Virus record (IMG/VR): IMGVR_UViG_3300042452_001105
Coordinates: 1 to 39,551 of that record
Strand: one strand, 5' to 3'
Length of the DNA: 39,551 bases
Source: a virus
In this document: positions 39,350 through 39,551 of the stretch, piece after piece
Position numbering within the stretch: position 1 is the stretch's first letter
Layout: each line of letters starts with the position of its first letter
Position numbers and translations under genes: made by a program
Notes under the pieces: generated by a model
Told to the model about the DNA's origin: nothing
Seen by the model: only the letters and a program-made list of their open reading frames with translations
The model's database searches: none

Positions 39350-39551
39350 CCTCAAGCGTCTTTGAAGACCTAATTGGCAGTTCGCCATACGCGATCATCG
39401 AGCTGTTTGAAATTGAACTGCGCCAAGATCTGCACGGCAGCGACGAAACCTACCGCTTCCACAACGGCGTTAACCAAACCACCGCTGCTGGTGATGTGGT
39501 GTGGAAGGGCAACAGCTACTACGCCTTGCCCATTGAAGCCGAGGGATTTGA
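39346..39551 (+). CDS. L: Gene L, true 5' end (continues at base 1)
   Basis: The start of tail-tip gene L: ATG at 39346 in an ATGA overlap with the M stop, reading MTSSVFEDLIGSSPYAIIEL and on through the repeated 99 bp. Through the circular joint it continues as the partial gene at 1-1453. The first 107 bases (39346-39452) are unique; 39453-39551 duplicate 1-99. Confidence 0.93.
   Translation, partial: MTSSVFEDLIGSSPYAIIELFEIELRQDLHGSDETYRFHNGVNQTTAAGDVVWKGNSYYALPIEAEGF
39453..39551. repeat. 99-bp direct terminal repeat, right copy
   Basis: Identical to 1-99. Removing one copy gives a 39,452-bp circle in which gene L is intact. Confidence 0.97.

Noticed and set aside
1-39551. Lysogeny or defence modules (integrase, excision, CRISPR, toxin-antitoxin)
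   Set aside because: No integrase motif, no attachment core next to a tRNA, no regularly spaced repeats. The small MerR-like HTH at 15590 alone does not support lysogeny.

Overview
This window is a complete, circularly assembled genome of a lytic tailed phage (siphovirus) of cyanobacteria, probably of a Synechococcus/Cyanobium-type host. The first 99 bases (1-99) recur exactly as the last 99 (39453-39551), so the unit genome is 39,452 bp. The artificial break lies inside the tail-tip gene L, whose true start is at 39346. The cyanobacterial-phage assignment rests on three things: a PurZ/MazZ/DatZ set of the kind known from cyanophage S-2L, cyanobacterial-style sigma factors, and several small proteins I recognise from cyanophages. 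No integrase, tRNA, CRISPR array or insertion sequence is visible.

Layout. (1) 1-9937, + strand: lambda-like tail tip (L, K, I, J) followed by two fibre/adhesin genes and a chaperone-like gene; M precedes L at 39011. L carries a large insertion with two bulb-lectin-like motifs. (2) 9937-11571, +: lysis region with a conserved tiny basic protein, two small membrane proteins (holin candidates) and a two-domain endolysin (GH24 lysozyme plus M15 peptidase). (3) 17117-11565, - strand: one tightly overlapped operon reading exonuclease, ERF annealing protein, HTH protein, two unknowns, PurZ, MazZ, DatZ, three small proteins and a full-length sigma factor. (4) 17209-23803, +: dCTP deaminase, two unknowns, an SF2 helicase, a run of very small genes, a VRR-NUC nuclease and a Toprim primase/VirE-type helicase. 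(5) 23965-25930: small terminase candidate, a minus-strand regulator with a divergent promoter and a perfect 14-bp palindrome, three small + genes and a basic-protein gene interrupted by TGA. (6) 26502-25927, -: a second sigma factor that lacks region 4. (7) 26544-39349, +: large terminase, portal, MuF, scaffold, capsid, connector genes, two tandem tail-tube paralogs, the gpG/gpGT frameshift pair, tape measure and M.

How it works together. MazZ is expected to make dGMP from dGTP, PurZ to condense dGMP with aspartate, host enzymes to finish dZTP, and DatZ to destroy dATP, so the genome is predicted to carry 2-aminoadenine (Z) in place of adenine. dCTP deaminase could feed the thymidylate pool that pairs with Z. 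There is no recognisable DNA polymerase and no recognisable PrimPol, so host polymerase probably copies the DNA with phage primase-helicase, SF2 helicase and an exonuclease/ERF recombination pair. Two sigma factors, and a recurring -10-like motif in gaps before late genes, suggest phage-directed transcription timing.
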